DNA of 64,000 nucleotides. It comes from Oxytricha trifallax. Its lineage: Eukaryota; Ciliophora; Spirotrichea; Sporadotrichida; Oxytrichidae. The translations under genes and the position numbers were made by a program. Shown piece by piece: positions 26,201 to 37,821 of the stretch. Under the pieces are notes generated by a model. The model was not told where the DNA came from and ran no database searches. It saw nothing but the letters and a program-made list of their open reading frames with translations. How positions within the stretch are numbered: position 1 is the stretch's first letter; each line of letters opens with the position of its first letter. The stretch covers positions 186,001 through 250,000 of the forward strand of contig ARYC01000048.1 of NCBI GenBank assembly GCA_000711775.1, written 5' to 3'.

Positions 26201-27894
26201 ATTCTTGTTATTAAAAATAGGTATATGTTGATTGCTATTATTTTTACATCCTTAACTCCATTTTAAAAATAAATCTATTTACTCATTGTCATATGTTTAC
26301 CCTAAACCTTATTCTAATTTAAATTACTTTTAAACCTTATTCAAATAGATAGATCCTATTAAACCCTAATAAAAGAATGCCTTAATAGTCTATTTTAATC
26401 AATCAAAAACTGAATCAAACTACTGAAAAGGTTCTGTGGTTTTGAACGAAGTACATTATTAACGCCAATAGTAAAGTCCAGCTGATTTTTAATTCTATAT
26501 GAATCAAGTATCATATTGCCTAGGTTTCCACAAAGCTAACTGTCTCTAATTTGATTACTAATTAAGTTTTTCTAATCAAATGTTTTCCTCTAATATTATT
26601 ATTTATTTTAAATTGATCAGAGAACTTTTATTGTATGAGAATCTGAAGTTTAGGAGTAAAATCTTTTATTTTTAAAAATATTCAATTTAATAAATTAAAC
26701 AAAATTATCTTGTAATTTATACTAAAACTAATAATACTATAATCCTTATTTAATTTTGAAGTTTGTAAGTTTGAATTTTGTTTTAAATTCTATTATTTTT
26801 ATTAGTGTTTTTATAATTAACACCCCTTTTAGTTCGACTTACTATTCAAAGGAACAACTGATGGATTTATTTTGTAAATTTTATTATTTAATGCTTATAA
26901 ATTTAGCAATTGGAATTTCAGTGAAAATTATTTTTTTAGAATTTTTAATTAATGTATTTAATTATTTTAAAGTGAAAAAAATAATGTAATTTAATTTTTC
27001 AATGGATTTAGCGCCTCTAAATTTCATGAATTGTGCGATAGCAAGTGGCCGACTGTGTCTTTTATTCTTAGTGAAAATGGTTAAGTATTTGGCGGATACA
27101 CATCTATATTTTTAACATTTTGAATTTTATTTTAAGAAATAGAGTTTCACAATTATAAAGTATTTAATTCTTTATTGATAAAACAGATTTAATAATCATT
27201 GAAAATTTTGCAATATTTAATAAAAATTATCCTTTAAATAAATAAACCTCTTTTTAATATATAAAATCAACCAAGGTTTTAAGAATTAAATAGGGTTAGT
27301 AACAGAGAGTATACTTCAAAATTATTATTATTTATAATAATTATCTTTAAAATAAGTGAAATTAAGAATAAAAACTACAATCAATTTTTAGTTTTAATAA
27401 AATATCCGTTAGCAATATGTATCAACATTTACTTATTATATTGTGAATGCTCTATTCTCACTTACTAAACCCTTTCAAATAAACAATTATTTTTAATTAT
27501 CAAATTAACTTTTAAAAATTCAAAATTAATATTTTAATATATTAACTCACATCACTTTCTTGGGCATCCCCTCCTAATGAATATGATAAGATTTTAGTCG
27601 ACTCAACTGCATTTTTATTCAATCTGAATAAGAGATCAATCCACAAACAACTCAGAAATTAGATTAGAGCGATTTGCCATGATAAGAATTGTTTGTGTGT
27701 ATTTGGGCATGATGGTGATATTGAAATTAAAGACGATTGTGATAAGGGCTACTATAGCTATAGCAATCTAGGAAGCATTTATGAATTAAACAATGGAATT
27801 AAGTTTGAGTCTATTGAAGCTAGATCATACTTAGCAGGGTAGTTTGGCTTCAAAGTATTAGAAATTGAAGTCTATTCATTAAGAAATTGTTGAA
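17206..27894 (+). CDS. U5: TRIM-like RING/B-box/coiled-coil/TLDc gene, split by a TBE
   Basis: The ATG at 17206 opens MPKKCELCKNYYNY. RING: RKPIVINE then CSCTYCSQCV and CPGCDEV (17845-17940). B-box at 18110-18215 (CTEHQPKICLMFCSNCEIPVC, KECKNGSHKDH). Coiled coil: CEKQEEVTSYEFKTI, DLLRKEFKQTLAAFERN (about 18700) and a helix to 19160. ADLSIVSSIVYNSL and QLVDQEIKQTNSSLL lie at 20435-20760. After the TBE, TLDc resumes with FDLLFKGTTDG (26835-26866), SKFHELCD, then TSLSWASPPNE to YLAGQFGFKVLEIEVYSL, stop TGA 27892-27894. A possible frame change lies near 18440. The total span of 10.7 kb is mostly IES, MITE and transposon; the mature gene would be near 2 kb. Confidence 0.78.
17304..17844. other. 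IES in U5 RING, pointer TGAGT, containing a MITE
   Basis: TGAGT occurs at 17304-17308 and 17845-17849. Joining gives VINECSCTYC, restoring the RING. Hairpin A2 fills most of this IES. Confidence 0.75.
17314..17728. mobile_element. Family A hairpin MITE, copy A2
   Basis: Tips are TTGTAGGAATACATTCGAAA and its complement, flanked by TA. Arms share TATTGGCGGTAC and the GAGCGAGATAACTCG core with A1 and A3. It lies wholly inside an IES of U5. Confidence 0.88.
18255..18348 (+). other. Probable spliceosomal intron in U5
   Basis: The 94 bp insert starts GTAAGTTTT and ends TATTATAG, between NDYAQN and ISQVEKLCEKQEE, which join in frame. The GT-AG borders and lack of a clear pointer favour an intron over an IES. 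Confidence 0.55.
20045..20345. mobile_element. Family A MITE, decayed copy A5
   Basis: Scattered blocks match family A: GTCAGTTAAAGTAGAATATT, GATGAGATAAAATAGTACTA and CCAATAATAATGATAAAAGA, and a right side resembling AAATTGCCAACTGC. The tips are lost. It lies in U5 between the coiled-coil exon and the exon at 20435. Confidence 0.55.
21385..21460. repeat. Family B-like tip remnant
   Basis: GCAGGGGGCTTC and GCAGGAAACTTCCTTCT face each other over about 50 bp and resemble the GGGGCAGGAAACTTCC unit of B3. Probably the remains of a small poly-G-tipped foldback inside the TBE. Confidence 0.4.
21480..21760 (-). pseudogene. TBE transposase fragment
   Basis: On minus it matches the middle of the TBE transposase: ADDAVFT is the first-Asp block and the N-terminal block around MFHC follows. 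It parallels 1220-1450 of the first TBE and 25790-26010 of the second transposase remnant, so two transposase pieces are present in this composite element. Confidence 0.55.
22257..22483. repeat. 36 bp direct repeat pair
   Basis: A block of about 36 bp beginning ATTCCGAGTTAATTTT occurs at about 22257-22292 and 22448-22483 and is identical in both. It brackets about 155 bp of slightly richer sequence. Meaning unknown. Confidence 0.8.
23315..23715. mobile_element. Family A MITE, decayed copy A6
   Basis: The arms match family A (GCGGCAGTTAACTTT, ATCGAGTTATCTCGC, AAAATCCAGCTAATTTTAAA) with many changes. It is nested in the decayed TBE, so the MITE family was active after the TBE inserted. Confidence 0.75.
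23740..25300 (+). pseudogene. TBE accessory gene remnants
   Basis: Coding-like but broken frames occur here, for example HKQDATDYKRLWFLNSFCRK (about 23968) and KAALLKKLGLFLFAY. The end (25195-25300) encodes MNQDAGTSAMRKS and a charged tail, matching the C terminus of the accessory gene in the first TBE. The upstream block may be the TBE 57 kDa gene, but I cannot confirm this. Many breaks. Confidence 0.5.
25330..26260 (-). pseudogene. TBE transposase remnant
   Basis: On minus it aligns with the transposase at 732-1712, including DADEAVFTFN with the first catalytic Asp kept, and the N-terminal MFH region near 26000. Its C-terminal block is poorly conserved. Many breaks. Confidence 0.65.
26460..26604. 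mobile_element. Half of a family A MITE, copy A7
   Basis: CGCCAATAGTAAAGTCCAGC to AATCAAATGTTTTCC matches the right arm of A1. No left arm is present. It abuts the right tip of the decayed TBE, so the TBE or a deletion removed the other half. Confidence 0.7.
26861..27001. other. IES in U5 TLDc, pointer ATGGATTTA
   Basis: ATGGATTTA occurs at 26861-26869 and 27002-27010. Joining gives KGTTDGFSASKFHE-type sequence. The same pointer is used in U6. Confidence 0.85.
27099..27547. other. IES in U5 TLDc, pointer CACATC
   Basis: CACATC occurs at 27099-27104 and 27548-27553. Joining gives GGYTSLSWAS in frame. Confidence 0.82.
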
Positions 27895-29562
27895 ATAGAT
27901 TAAGAAAATAATAGAATTAAACTATTAAAGTGGAATTGAACATTTGAATTTAATAATATCTAGAAGGAAAACTATAATTTCTTAATTTAATCAAGATCAT
28001 TTTATAGTTATTGGTTTAACATACATATGAATTTGAAAATATTTTTTCAATTTGTTATTATTATGAGACCCCAAAAAGTTAGTTAATATATTTGATAGGT
28101 TTTATTGATAATTATTAAATAATATTTCATGCATTGTATTCTATGAATATTATGATTAGAAGATCAATTTAATAAAAATTATATTTTAAATTAATGACAT
28201 ATTTGATTAATTTAAAGAATTTATTACAGTAAGGTAAAATTTTATCCTCTTTATTTTAATCAAGTAAAAATATTGAAAATTATATTTAAAATAATTGTCA
28301 ATAATTATAATTACTAAAAAAAGGATTATGGTAATCATTATGTCTCTCATATATATATATAGAGTATTTAGTTTTTCATTGAGAATTTATTATAATCTAT
28401 CATATTTTTAAAGCTATTCTTTTCATTGTAAAAGAAAGAAAATTCAAATTAAAGCGAGTCTAGTAATTCTTATCATAAATAAATTATCAAGATAGAATGT
28501 CTTGTTTTCAAATATCTCTAATTTAACTTAAATGCATTTACCATTAATAATAAATTATTTAATTATAAAATGCGTATACTCTTTTTAGATAATTTACTAG
28601 GAGAACTAAAAATCTAATTTTTGTCATATATAAAAAGAAAAATTAAATTAGAAAAATTTTCAAAATTTAATTCTAAAATTTTAATGATTTTTTCTTTTAT
28701 AAAATAATATAAACTTAGTTAATTTCGTTAAATTTTTAATATTTATACTTTTGTTAATAAAAACTTTTTTTCTTTTTATTTTAATTAAAATTAAAAAAAT
28801 CTTTTGCTTAGATTATTTTCTACGAACTAACTCAGTCCGTAAATATAAATAATAAATTAAGATGAACTGACAATTTCATATCATGTAGTTAATGAAATCC
28901 AAACTATAAATTTAATATTATAACATATATAGCTTCAAGGCAATGATCAAGCTTTAGTGCAGTTAATTGATAATTAATTGTGAACTATTATTTATTTAAA
29001 ATATAAACTTGTTAATTGAATCAGTTAAAAGTGTAATATTTTTATATTGAAATTATTTTTCATTTAAACGTATTTAAATTTTAAACATATTCAGCTATTA
29101 TACAATTTTAAAATCCTAAAAAAATACATTTTAATCCTTTATATTATATATTTATATTTCTAACTCTATTGAAGCTAAGCACAACTAAAGTTAAACTATT
29201 GCTATATTTAATATAATAAACATTAATAAGTATAAAGAATTTTTTTAAATAATAATTTAAAATTATTAATTTGATAATTACTAATTCTTAGGTAAATAAT
29301 AAAGCAGGCTTATTAAATGTATTTTAATTCATGTTATAATCATAATTATAGATTATTTCTCTATGGAGATATGATTCATATAAATATAATATTTTATAAG
29401 CAAATTAAATTATATTGTTTGATACTAATTTAAAAAATTATATTTATACTTAATGATTAAAAATTTAGTAATAAAATGGTTTTATCGAAGAAAATCAGGC
29501 AAAGTTTAATAAATTAATTTAAAATTCAAATAAAAAAAGATTTTATTCCCACATTTTTTAAA
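27895..29562. other. AT-rich intergenic stretch
   Basis: I see no conserved gene or repeat family between U5 and U6. Confidence 0.5.
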
Positions 29563-32500
29563 ATGTCAGAAAAATGTTAAAACTGTGATAGTTATTACAA
29601 TTTAATTTTTATTTTATTTATAACAATTCAACCAGCAGAAAGCCTATAATTATAAATGAGTTAATTTTAATTATATATAATTATAAAATTATTACTAAGT
29701 TTTATAATTAAAATACTAGAAAATAATGATTACTAAAAAATTACTAAATAATTAATGAGTGTGGCTGTATTTATTGTTTGGAATGTATTAATCAAGCTTT
29801 GAATGGAAACATACAAAGAAAAATTCAATGCCCTGGGTGCTTATAATAAAGCATTCAAAAATTCTAAACTTTTTCTTCAGTTTCTATTGATTATGGGCTT
29901 TACTTAATCTATAAGTATTATTATTTTTAAATTATGAAGAAAATTTCACTGAAAATACAAATTATAAATAGATTTAAGAAGGTACAATGACATTGTGAAA
30001 AGGAAATTTTTTAAATTATTAAATGAACTAGTTTTTTATAATGGGAGATTATAATATATATATTTTAATAAATTTTATAATTTCTAGGCAAAAGACACAA
30101 AAAAAATATCATGATTTTTTCAGATCACAATGATTAAAATTATATTTTGGTTAGATATTAAATAAATCTATTGCTTGTTTCACTCATTGACAAATTATTT
30201 ATATAAAGTAAAATCAACAGATGCTCCCTTATAAACCCCAAATATTGTCTTAATAAATATTTTATCTTCATAAAAAACTTAACGAAACTCTAAATAAATT
30301 TATAGATGTGAGGTTTTATTCTACCATTAAATTTATATAGAATTTTTTATTATATTTTAAACCAGATTAGCTAAAAGTGAGCAGTCAGGTCATGAATAGA
30401 TTGTAAGAATTAGACAATATTATAGTCAAATGCGAAAATCATTAACCTGAAATTGCAGAGAATTACTGTCTAAGCTGTGATATCCCAGTATGTCTTGTGT
30501 GCAAGCTAGACGACCATAAAGGCCATTATTATTCGAAAAGTTATAAATCTGATTTCATAATTCAAAATTCTAACAAAAATTGATACGAACTATGTTGATT
30601 ATTTGCCTCTATGTTTATTTTTATTTAAGAAAATAAAATAATATATAGAGAATAGATACTAAGTCTGCATATTAAAATTTAAATTAGATCAATTACTTTT
30701 GCCTAAACTTTTTAATTTGATTGCTTTATTTATATTTATAAAGAAAATAAAAAATTAATCATTTAAGTTATAAATATTTTCTATGATAGATTTTATAACT
30801 CTAATGATAGTTTAAATGCTTGATCTTTCAACATTTAACAAAAAATTTGTATATGATAATCTAATTAGCCAAGAACATTATAAATGTAAAATACAGTATT
30901 AGATTATACATTCAATAACTTGTAACATAAATACTTAATAAAATATTAAGATTTTCTTTTCAACTAATTTTTAATGAATTACATATTTTTTAAATAAATA
31001 ATATTGTAGTAGAATTGAGATACGCATTACTATTTTAAAATCAAGTATTACTTAATAATTATTTACTTAAACTTATACCAAATTATAAAACATTACCAAA
31101 ATTTAATGTAAAATCTTTCTGAATTAATTAAATTTCTATATTAATTTGTTGATTTCAAACTTTCAAAATTTAAGACTTACTCAGAAAATATTCAAATTTT
31201 ATTTTAAATGTGATGACTTTGTTTGATTAATACAGTGTTAACAACATGATAAAATAAATTATATAATGATATATTTTTTTATAGTTATTTTGATATCCTT
31301 ATTAACAAAGTAATGCAAAAATGAGATTGAATTAACCTCAACTCAATTTAAGTCAATGATATCAAAGGTTCAAAGAATTATTTAATTTATAATTTAAATA
31401 ATGCTTGGACATTCTATTACTGAACAAGAATCAAAACCCAAATAAGTGCAATAAAATTATATATTGATTATAAGGTAAAGTTTTAAGCTTATAAGGGGAA
31501 ATGAAAATTATTATCCCCTATTTAAAAAAAATAAGGAAATTATACTCATAATTAAACAATTTTATATTTAGAGGATTAATTAATTTTTCTTTATCATTGT
31601 AATGAATGCTAAAGTCTTGCTTGTAATTTTGATTGTAAATTTTTCATTAAATTTAAATTTATATCAAAAAAGTTCTTATTAAGGAAATTCATTGCTAAAT
31701 TTTGGCTATTCATTAATAAGTGCTCATGAACAAACTTAATTTTAAACAAAAAATTTATATTTAATGCAAAGCATATCTCTACTATATTAATTTATAGATA
31801 CTTGTGTTAATCTAATTATTTGGAGTCTAATACTATTTACTAGAAAATGCAAAGGCAATTAAAAAAGCTATTATATGCATAAATCAACCGGTAACTATTA
31901 TCGAAAGTTTTTAAAGGAATCTATATTTTTGAACTTAATATCGACGGTGAAGTTATGAATAAGACTAAGAGATAAAATTTTGGAAATTTGTAATAATGAA
32001 CATTAAATTAAATGAAGAATAATATAATTATAATTTATGGATCCCAAATATACTGTTGTAATATTTTATTAAGCATTTAGTTAAGGGATTTTGTGTTTTT
32101 AATTTGGCCTAATTATTATAAATAATAAATTAATGTATAAATTGATTTTGTTACTTATTTGGATGATCCTTAAAACAATCTTCAAATCTAGAGAGTTGGT
32201 ATAAATCAATTTGAGCAAATATAATATAATCTTTAATATTTTGAATACCTCGAAGACAAAGTTAATATGTTTTTAGTGATAGAAATATTCAAAATATGAT
32301 AAAAAACTCATAGGCTATTTTGTGAGAAGAATTTAAACAAATTCTAGATGCTTTTGAAAACAGATAATTTCAGAATGAAAAGAGGATGACTGAGCAATTT
32401 GACTTTAAAATAAATGACTTATAATCAAACAATTCCCAATAACTCTAAAAGTTTGATAAATATATTATTTGTGATTTTTATACAAGTTAAAGCAAGATAT

Positions 32501-34472
32501 CAACATTGACTTATTTTTTCTATATTTCTCAATAAATAAAAAACTTAGCTTTAAAAATTTAAGATGATAATTAAAACAATTTGCAGGTTGACTAAAATTT
32601 GTAAAGCATCGATCAAATCCAAAATTAATTAAATTAGCAAGTACAATAACTTAATAACGATTGCAAAACTGAATTTGATCTATTGAATGGTTAACTCGAT
32701 TAGCTTAGTAAATAAATAGATGCAATCAAGCTTTTCACATAAAATTAAATTAATCAATAAAGTAATCAGCTTATGGAATTTCATTTTTAATAGTTATTTC
32801 AATACTAAAGTTTTTAATATATAGTAAAATTCAATATAAAAAAACCCTTGAATACAATTTAATTAATTTGCTGATGAATGTACTTAATCAATTAATCAAA
32901 TAATAATAAAACTCTTTATTATAGAATGTAATTAAATATATTAAAAAGATGGTTTAATCAATTAGTAGAATTAGAGAATGTTTTATTAAATTTTTTAAAA
33001 AGAAAAAAAAGGCTTAAAACAAAGTCAAATAATCTTCTATTTTAAATAGATCATTTAATTAACTTACATCCTTTACTATTCTTTTCTTATTTCTTATTGG
33101 AATTTCTTAAAAATAATGTTCTCGTTGTCAGTATATAAATTACTTTATTTTCCTAAATGCTTTTGCTAGTAATAAATATTTGATTTATAATAAAAATTTC
33201 AATAGGTTCTAGAATCACTTGATTTAAAGCCTAACATTATTAAAGTAAAACTTAATTAATACTTTGTATTATTGAGAAAGAATAATGATATATAAATTTA
33301 ATTTTAATATTGAAGCAATAGTTCTCTAAAGTTAATGAGCAATAGGGAAATAAATCTTAAAGTTACTAACTTACAAGCCGATTTAGCCTTATTTACTAAT
33401 ATTGTTTGTGACAAGCTAATATCTCTAGATAATAATTAGCCTGCCATTTAATAAATGAAATCAAATTTTAGACACCTAGTGGATAAGGAAATAAATTAAA
33501 CCTCTTAAAGTCTACTCTAATCCCAGTTCAAATTTAAATAAAAATAATTTAGAAATATATTTAAATTGAACTTTAATGATAATCTTAAAAGAAAGTTTGG
33601 GACGAGTATTTTCAAATAATTCTTAAAAATCAAATATATAATCAACAGTGTTTAAAATTTTTTTTAATGGAAATATAGTAAAAATTAAAAAAATAAAAAT
33701 TTTTAAATTGTCCATAAGTTTAATCTGTTGTATAGAGGATCTACGAATGGATTTATTTTATTCTTTTACATGATAGTTAAAATATAATCATGATATAATT
33801 ATATTTTTGAAATAATCATTCGAGAAAACATTATAATATAGATAAAAATTTATAATTTTAATGGATTTACAGCATTAAAATTTCATGAATTATGTGATAA
33901 CAAAGGTCCAACAGTATGCTTTATCTTGAGTTAATATGGCCAAACATTTGGAGGATACTCATCTATTTATTAGAATAAGTTAATAATTATAAATTTAGCT
34001 TACGATTAGTCTTTTACATTTTTGTAAATAATCTTAATATAACAATATAGATTTATTTTTTTAAATTAAATAATAAAAGTCTATAAAAATTTATGAAATT
34101 ATAAATCAAATGATCATTATAATTTGTATTTTAAATAACACATCTATATCTTGGCAATCTCCCTTTATAAGCAGACAATACAGTGACAGTCATGCATTCC
34201 TTTTTAATTTGAGTAAGAGAACATTACACATGTAATTTAGAAAATAAAACGAGGGAGTCTATCATTATAAAGATTGGATGTGCGTATTTGGAGGTGGTAA
34301 TGATATAAATATTGGCGATAATTGTGATAAGAAACATGATAATTGGTGCAATTTAGGATTAACTTATGAATTACCAGAGGGCTATAAATTCGCATCATAA
34401 GAGGCAAAATTCTATTTGGCGGGGAAAAACTAATTCAAAGTTTTAGAGATTGAAGTTTATTAATTACAATGA
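29563..34472 (+). CDS. U6: TRIM-like RING/B-box/coiled-coil/TLDc protein
   Basis: The ATG at 29563 opens MSEKCQNCDSYYN. RING continues SRKPIIINE, CGCIYCLECI, IQCPGC (29761-29845). B-box at 30435-30535 (CENHQPEIAENYCLSCDIPV, then CKLDDHKGHYY). TQFKSMISKVQRI and MLGHSITEQE lie near 31340-31425; the coiled coil has EEFKQILDAFENRQ (32325-32460) and a Gln/Asn-rich helix (32590-32795). ADLALFTNIVCDKL and HLVDKEINQTSQSLL lie at 33370-33530. TLDc: FNLLYRGSTNGFTALKFHEL, MCVFGGGNDINIGDNCDKK, ELPEGYKFAS, KVLEIEVYQLQ, stop TGA 34470-34472. One in-frame TGA at 32323-32325 stands where U2 and U5 have Arg in LREEFK/LRKEFK; this is either a break, a small error or readthrough. Otherwise the unit looks whole. 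Confidence 0.82.
29597..29622. other. IES in U6 RING, pointer ACAATT
   Basis: ACAATT occurs at 29597-29602 and 29623-29628. At 26 bp it is among the shortest IESs here; joining gives SYYNSTSRKPIII. Confidence 0.8.
29655..29753. other. IES in U6 RING, pointer AATGAGT
   Basis: AATGAGT occurs at 29655-29661 and 29754-29760. Joining gives IIINECGCIYC and completes the RING. Confidence 0.88.
33746..33859. other. IES in U6 TLDc, pointer AATGGATTTA
   Basis: A 10 bp pointer at 33746-33755 and 33860-33869. Joining gives GSTNGFTALKFHE. Confidence 0.88.
33960..34140. other. IES in U6 TLDc, pointer CATCTAT
   Basis: CATCTAT occurs at 33960-33966 and 34141-34147. Joining gives GGYSSISWQSP in frame. Confidence 0.87.
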
Positions 34473-35689
34473 AATTTAAAATGTTGATTTGCATCTAAAA
34501 TATGAGCTTCTGATTGATTTATATGAGTAATTTTATTTCTTTAAGTAATTTCTACAAGTTTATTTATTCATTTAATGAATTATAATTGGTATTTATTTTT
34601 AATTTTATAGTAAATAAATTTTTTGATAATAAGGTAATATGATTTATTTTGGAAAATAATTAAAATTAAATTTTAATAATATCTATAATTTTAATTAAGT
34701 ACAGTCCAAATATATGGTATTTATTATATTAATTTTTGATAACCTAAGGATCTATACTGTAAGGTTTAAAATCTATTATCATAAAATAATTAAGTTAGTT
34801 TATTTTAAATTATATGCCTATATCTACAAAAATTATAATGCCTTATTTAACATTAGAACTTAAATCCCACCACTTATTGTGATAATTCCTAATAAGGTAT
34901 TCTTTTCATAATAATAAGTAAAGTCAACAGTTAAATTAATATCTAATACTTATCATTAAATTAAAGGTTGTTACTTTGTTAGTTTAACTTATTTATAGTT
35001 ATAATATGCATTGATTTTATAGATTACGATAAAAACATTAAAAATAAGAAAATAAATTTAAAAAAAGGAAGATGAAAAAAAAGTAAAAATTTATTTAATT
35101 TTTTTATGGAAAATTAGAATAAAAATATAATATTTGTTTAGATTTAATATAAACTAGAAATTAATCTAAATAGGTGGAATTTTTCTCAAATAACAATATA
35201 TTGGAAGTATTTTAATACTAAATTCAATTAAATATGGAGACTTAGAAGAATATTTATGCTAAACTATTATTATTTTATGTAATAATTGTAAAAAATTAAT
35301 TTAGTAAGTGGGTTAAATTAAAATATTTTGTTTAAAAAGTGTACTTACTTCAATATTATAATCTATTTGATTCTCAGGATTGTTCTGTTTTATATCTTAA
35401 TTTTAAAATTATGTTTGTGTGATTGAATTAAAGAGAAATGAAGATATCTATTTTTTTTTTTATATACGGGTAGTGTGTACATAATACTATACAATTGATA
35501 TAATACTACATTTAATTCAAAAATAAAGAAATACTTAAATTTAAAAAAGAAAATTTACTTAAAAGATTTAATACACAACATTTCATTTTATGATAATTAA
35601 ATAATATGTATTAATTTACCAAAATAGAAATATGATTGATAAATAATCATATTTCAGTTGACACTAAATAATTAATAAATCTTAAAATA
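34473..35689. other. AT-rich intergenic stretch
   Basis: Nothing is recognised between U6 and U7. Confidence 0.5.
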
Positions 35690-35752
35690 ATGGAAAAATT
35701 ATTTTCAAATGTCATGGTCTGCAAATCATGCAACTAAAAGTACAATCTTTCG

Positions 35753-36274
35753 AAAAGAAAGATTTATTATTATATATTAAATTTAAAAGTAAGTTTTAAT
35801 TAAATCAGCAAAGTATAAATGAAAGAAGAAAAACTAATTGAAATCATTTTATTTTCTCCAGAAAATAAAATGAATAAAATGGTATTCATTTTTTATAATC
35901 TTGAGAAAAATCACTGTCGCTTAAATTACATGACACAATCTAGATTTAAATAATATACTTTTAACTAACCAATAATGTTAAAATATAATCTATATCAAAT
36001 TATAATTAATTTTTTTAATTATTACTTCAGAGAATTTAAATATATTAATAGGATATTTTAATTATCATAATTTACTATTATTTAACCGCATAAGTTAATT
36101 TAGGTGTATAGTCTAATTAGCTTAACTAACTCTCCGCGATTAACAAAAATTTTAAATTAAAATATTTATTTTTTTCTTTTATTAAATAATTGAACTACTT
36201 GCACAACTATTTGTTATTATGTTTTAATTTTGTTTTTATTATCTTAAGCCTATTCAGTCTAATCAATATTTTAA
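35753..36274. other. IES in U7 RING, pointer AAAAGAAAG
   Basis: AAAAGAAAG occurs at 35753-35761 and 36275-36283. Joining gives NLSKRKPMIS. U8 and U9 have shorter IESs at the same pointer. Confidence 0.88.
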
Positions 36275-36298
36275 AAAAGAAAGCCTATGATTAGTGTG

Positions 36299-36346
36299 GA
36301 ATTTATTTTATAATAAGTGTATTAATAATAATATTAAATATTATTA
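36299..36346. other. IES in U7 RING, pointer GAAT
   Basis: GAAT occurs at 36299-36302 and 36347-36350. Joining gives SVECLHKAC. U8 (AGGAAT) and U9 (TTTGGAAT) share the site. Confidence 0.82.
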
Positions 36347-36433
36347 GAATGCCTTCACAAAGCATGCAAGAATTGCATTGAGTCTAAATTCTAGAAAGTT
36401 CAAGAAGGAATTATCTGTTTCTAATGTGAAGAG

Positions 36434-36837
36434 ATTATTAAATTTATAACTAAGATACAATAGATTTTAAAAAAATAAATTTAGATAAATTTTAATGATA
36501 TTTTTAGATATTACTGTCTTAAAAATTTATATAGGAAATTTAAATTATTTCAAATTTGCATTTTTTGTATTAACCAAATTCATTTTAATGCCTAGTTAAC
36601 TTGATTCTCATTAAAAAGCTTAATATATAGTTTAATAATAATTTTAATTAAATTTAATAGCTGACTAATAAGATTAGATAGATTAGTACACAAATATTAG
36701 AATAAATTATTTTTAATCCCCTAGATAATACTTTTGATCTTATACATTTATTTTCATTAATTATAAATTAAATATTATAAAATATCTTTAATACAATTTA
36801 TTAACTAGTGACTGTTAAATTAAATATTTATAATTTT
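36434..36837. other. IES in U7 between RING and B-box, pointer ATTA
   Basis: ATTA occurs at 36434-36437 and 36838-36841. Joining gives QCEEITQPDKYK; U8 and U9 have a 25-50 bp insert at this codon. Confidence 0.75.
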
Positions 36838-37025
36838 ATTACTCAACCAGATAAGTACAAAAATGACCCTGAGATTTAGACAATTCTTCAAGACTTTTCC
36901 TTACTCCCTATTTAATAATATTTTTATTAAAAATTTGATAACAATTTGTTGTGACAATCATCCAAACTTATCTGCTGATTTTCTATGCTTAGATTGTGAG
37001 GAGCTTGTCTGCAATTCGTGCTCAC

Positions 37026-37054
37026 AGACTTATTATTTACAATATATTTTAATA
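37026..37054. other. 29 bp IES in U7 B-box, pointer AGACT
   Basis: AGACT occurs at 37026-37030 and 37055-37059. Joining gives CSQTHHDSH, supplying the B-box histidines. Confidence 0.85.
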
Positions 37055-37740
37055 AGACTCATCATGATAGCCACATAATCAATGAGCAAAAGATTTCGCT
37101 AGAAATCTTTGAAGAATATCTCACAAATGCAGCTGCAATGTTAGACCGACACATTTCCCCAATTAATATATGTTTTATATTTTTTAATATATTTTTTTCA
37201 TCTTATAATTTAAAGAAAATCGATAGTTTACTATAAATCAAAATAAATAAGTTGATATGTAGAAACTGAGACATTTTTTTATCTTAATTTAATTAAAATT
37301 TAATTAAAAAATAAATATAAATTTATAGTAGCTTTTTAGTTTTATTTGGTAGGTCTAATTAAATTATAAACACAAATATTTTACTATTTTCTATTGATTG
37401 AATAAACATTTTATTTTGACATAGAAGTCCTTTTACAAATTATAATGCAATAAAAACATAAATAATTAGCTAGTATTATTTCAATAAATTGTTAAATAAA
37501 TACTTAATTGACAATTTTAATTAATATTTAAATATTATTAAATGTTTTAGAGAACTATAATATGAATTGAATAATAATAATTATTAAACAATTCAAGCTC
37601 TACTTATGGAAGTGCGCTAATTGAAAGAAAATGAGTCCGAAATCAAGAGTTCAGAGTTTATACATTTAATTTATTTTATAATAATATTTATAAAATATTA
37701 CTAAGAGTTTATGTAAATTTACAAAAAAGTTACAACTGTA

Positions 37741-37821
37741 ATATATATAAAACCAATACGTATGTGCATAAGAATTTGATAAGTGCGTAAACGAATTTAA
37801 TTAAATGTGTTAATACGAAAA
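37741..37821 (+). repeat. Left terminal inverted repeat of the 10.85 kb element
   Basis: From ATATATAAAACCAATACG to GTGTTAATACGAAA, including GCATAAGAATTTGATAAGTG, it is the near-exact complement of 48503-48590 with a few differences. Confidence 0.92.

Larger units (their letters stand above)
20952..26444. mobile_element. Decayed TBE transposon with nested insertions, inside U5
   Basis: The left tip (CCAAAACCCCTGAAGTA) and right tip (near 26431-26444, GGTTCTGTGGTTTTG) are inverted relatives over about 85 bp, with CAAAACCCC-like telomere remnants outermost. Inside, from left: a transposase fragment (21480-21760), AT-rich filler with a 36 bp direct repeat, a family A MITE (23315-23715), accessory-gene remnants (about 23740-25300) and a transposase remnant (about 25330-26260). 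The duplicated transposase piece suggests two elements nested or rearranged. The 5.5 kb exceeds a typical TBE (about 4 kb), consistent with insertions. Confidence 0.72.

Noticed and set aside
26756-26989. 77-codon open frame resembling a small membrane protein
   Set aside because: It is a phenylalanine/isoleucine-rich frame shift of the U5 TLDc start plus an IES; the real frame gives FDLLFKGTTDG up to the pointer at 26861.
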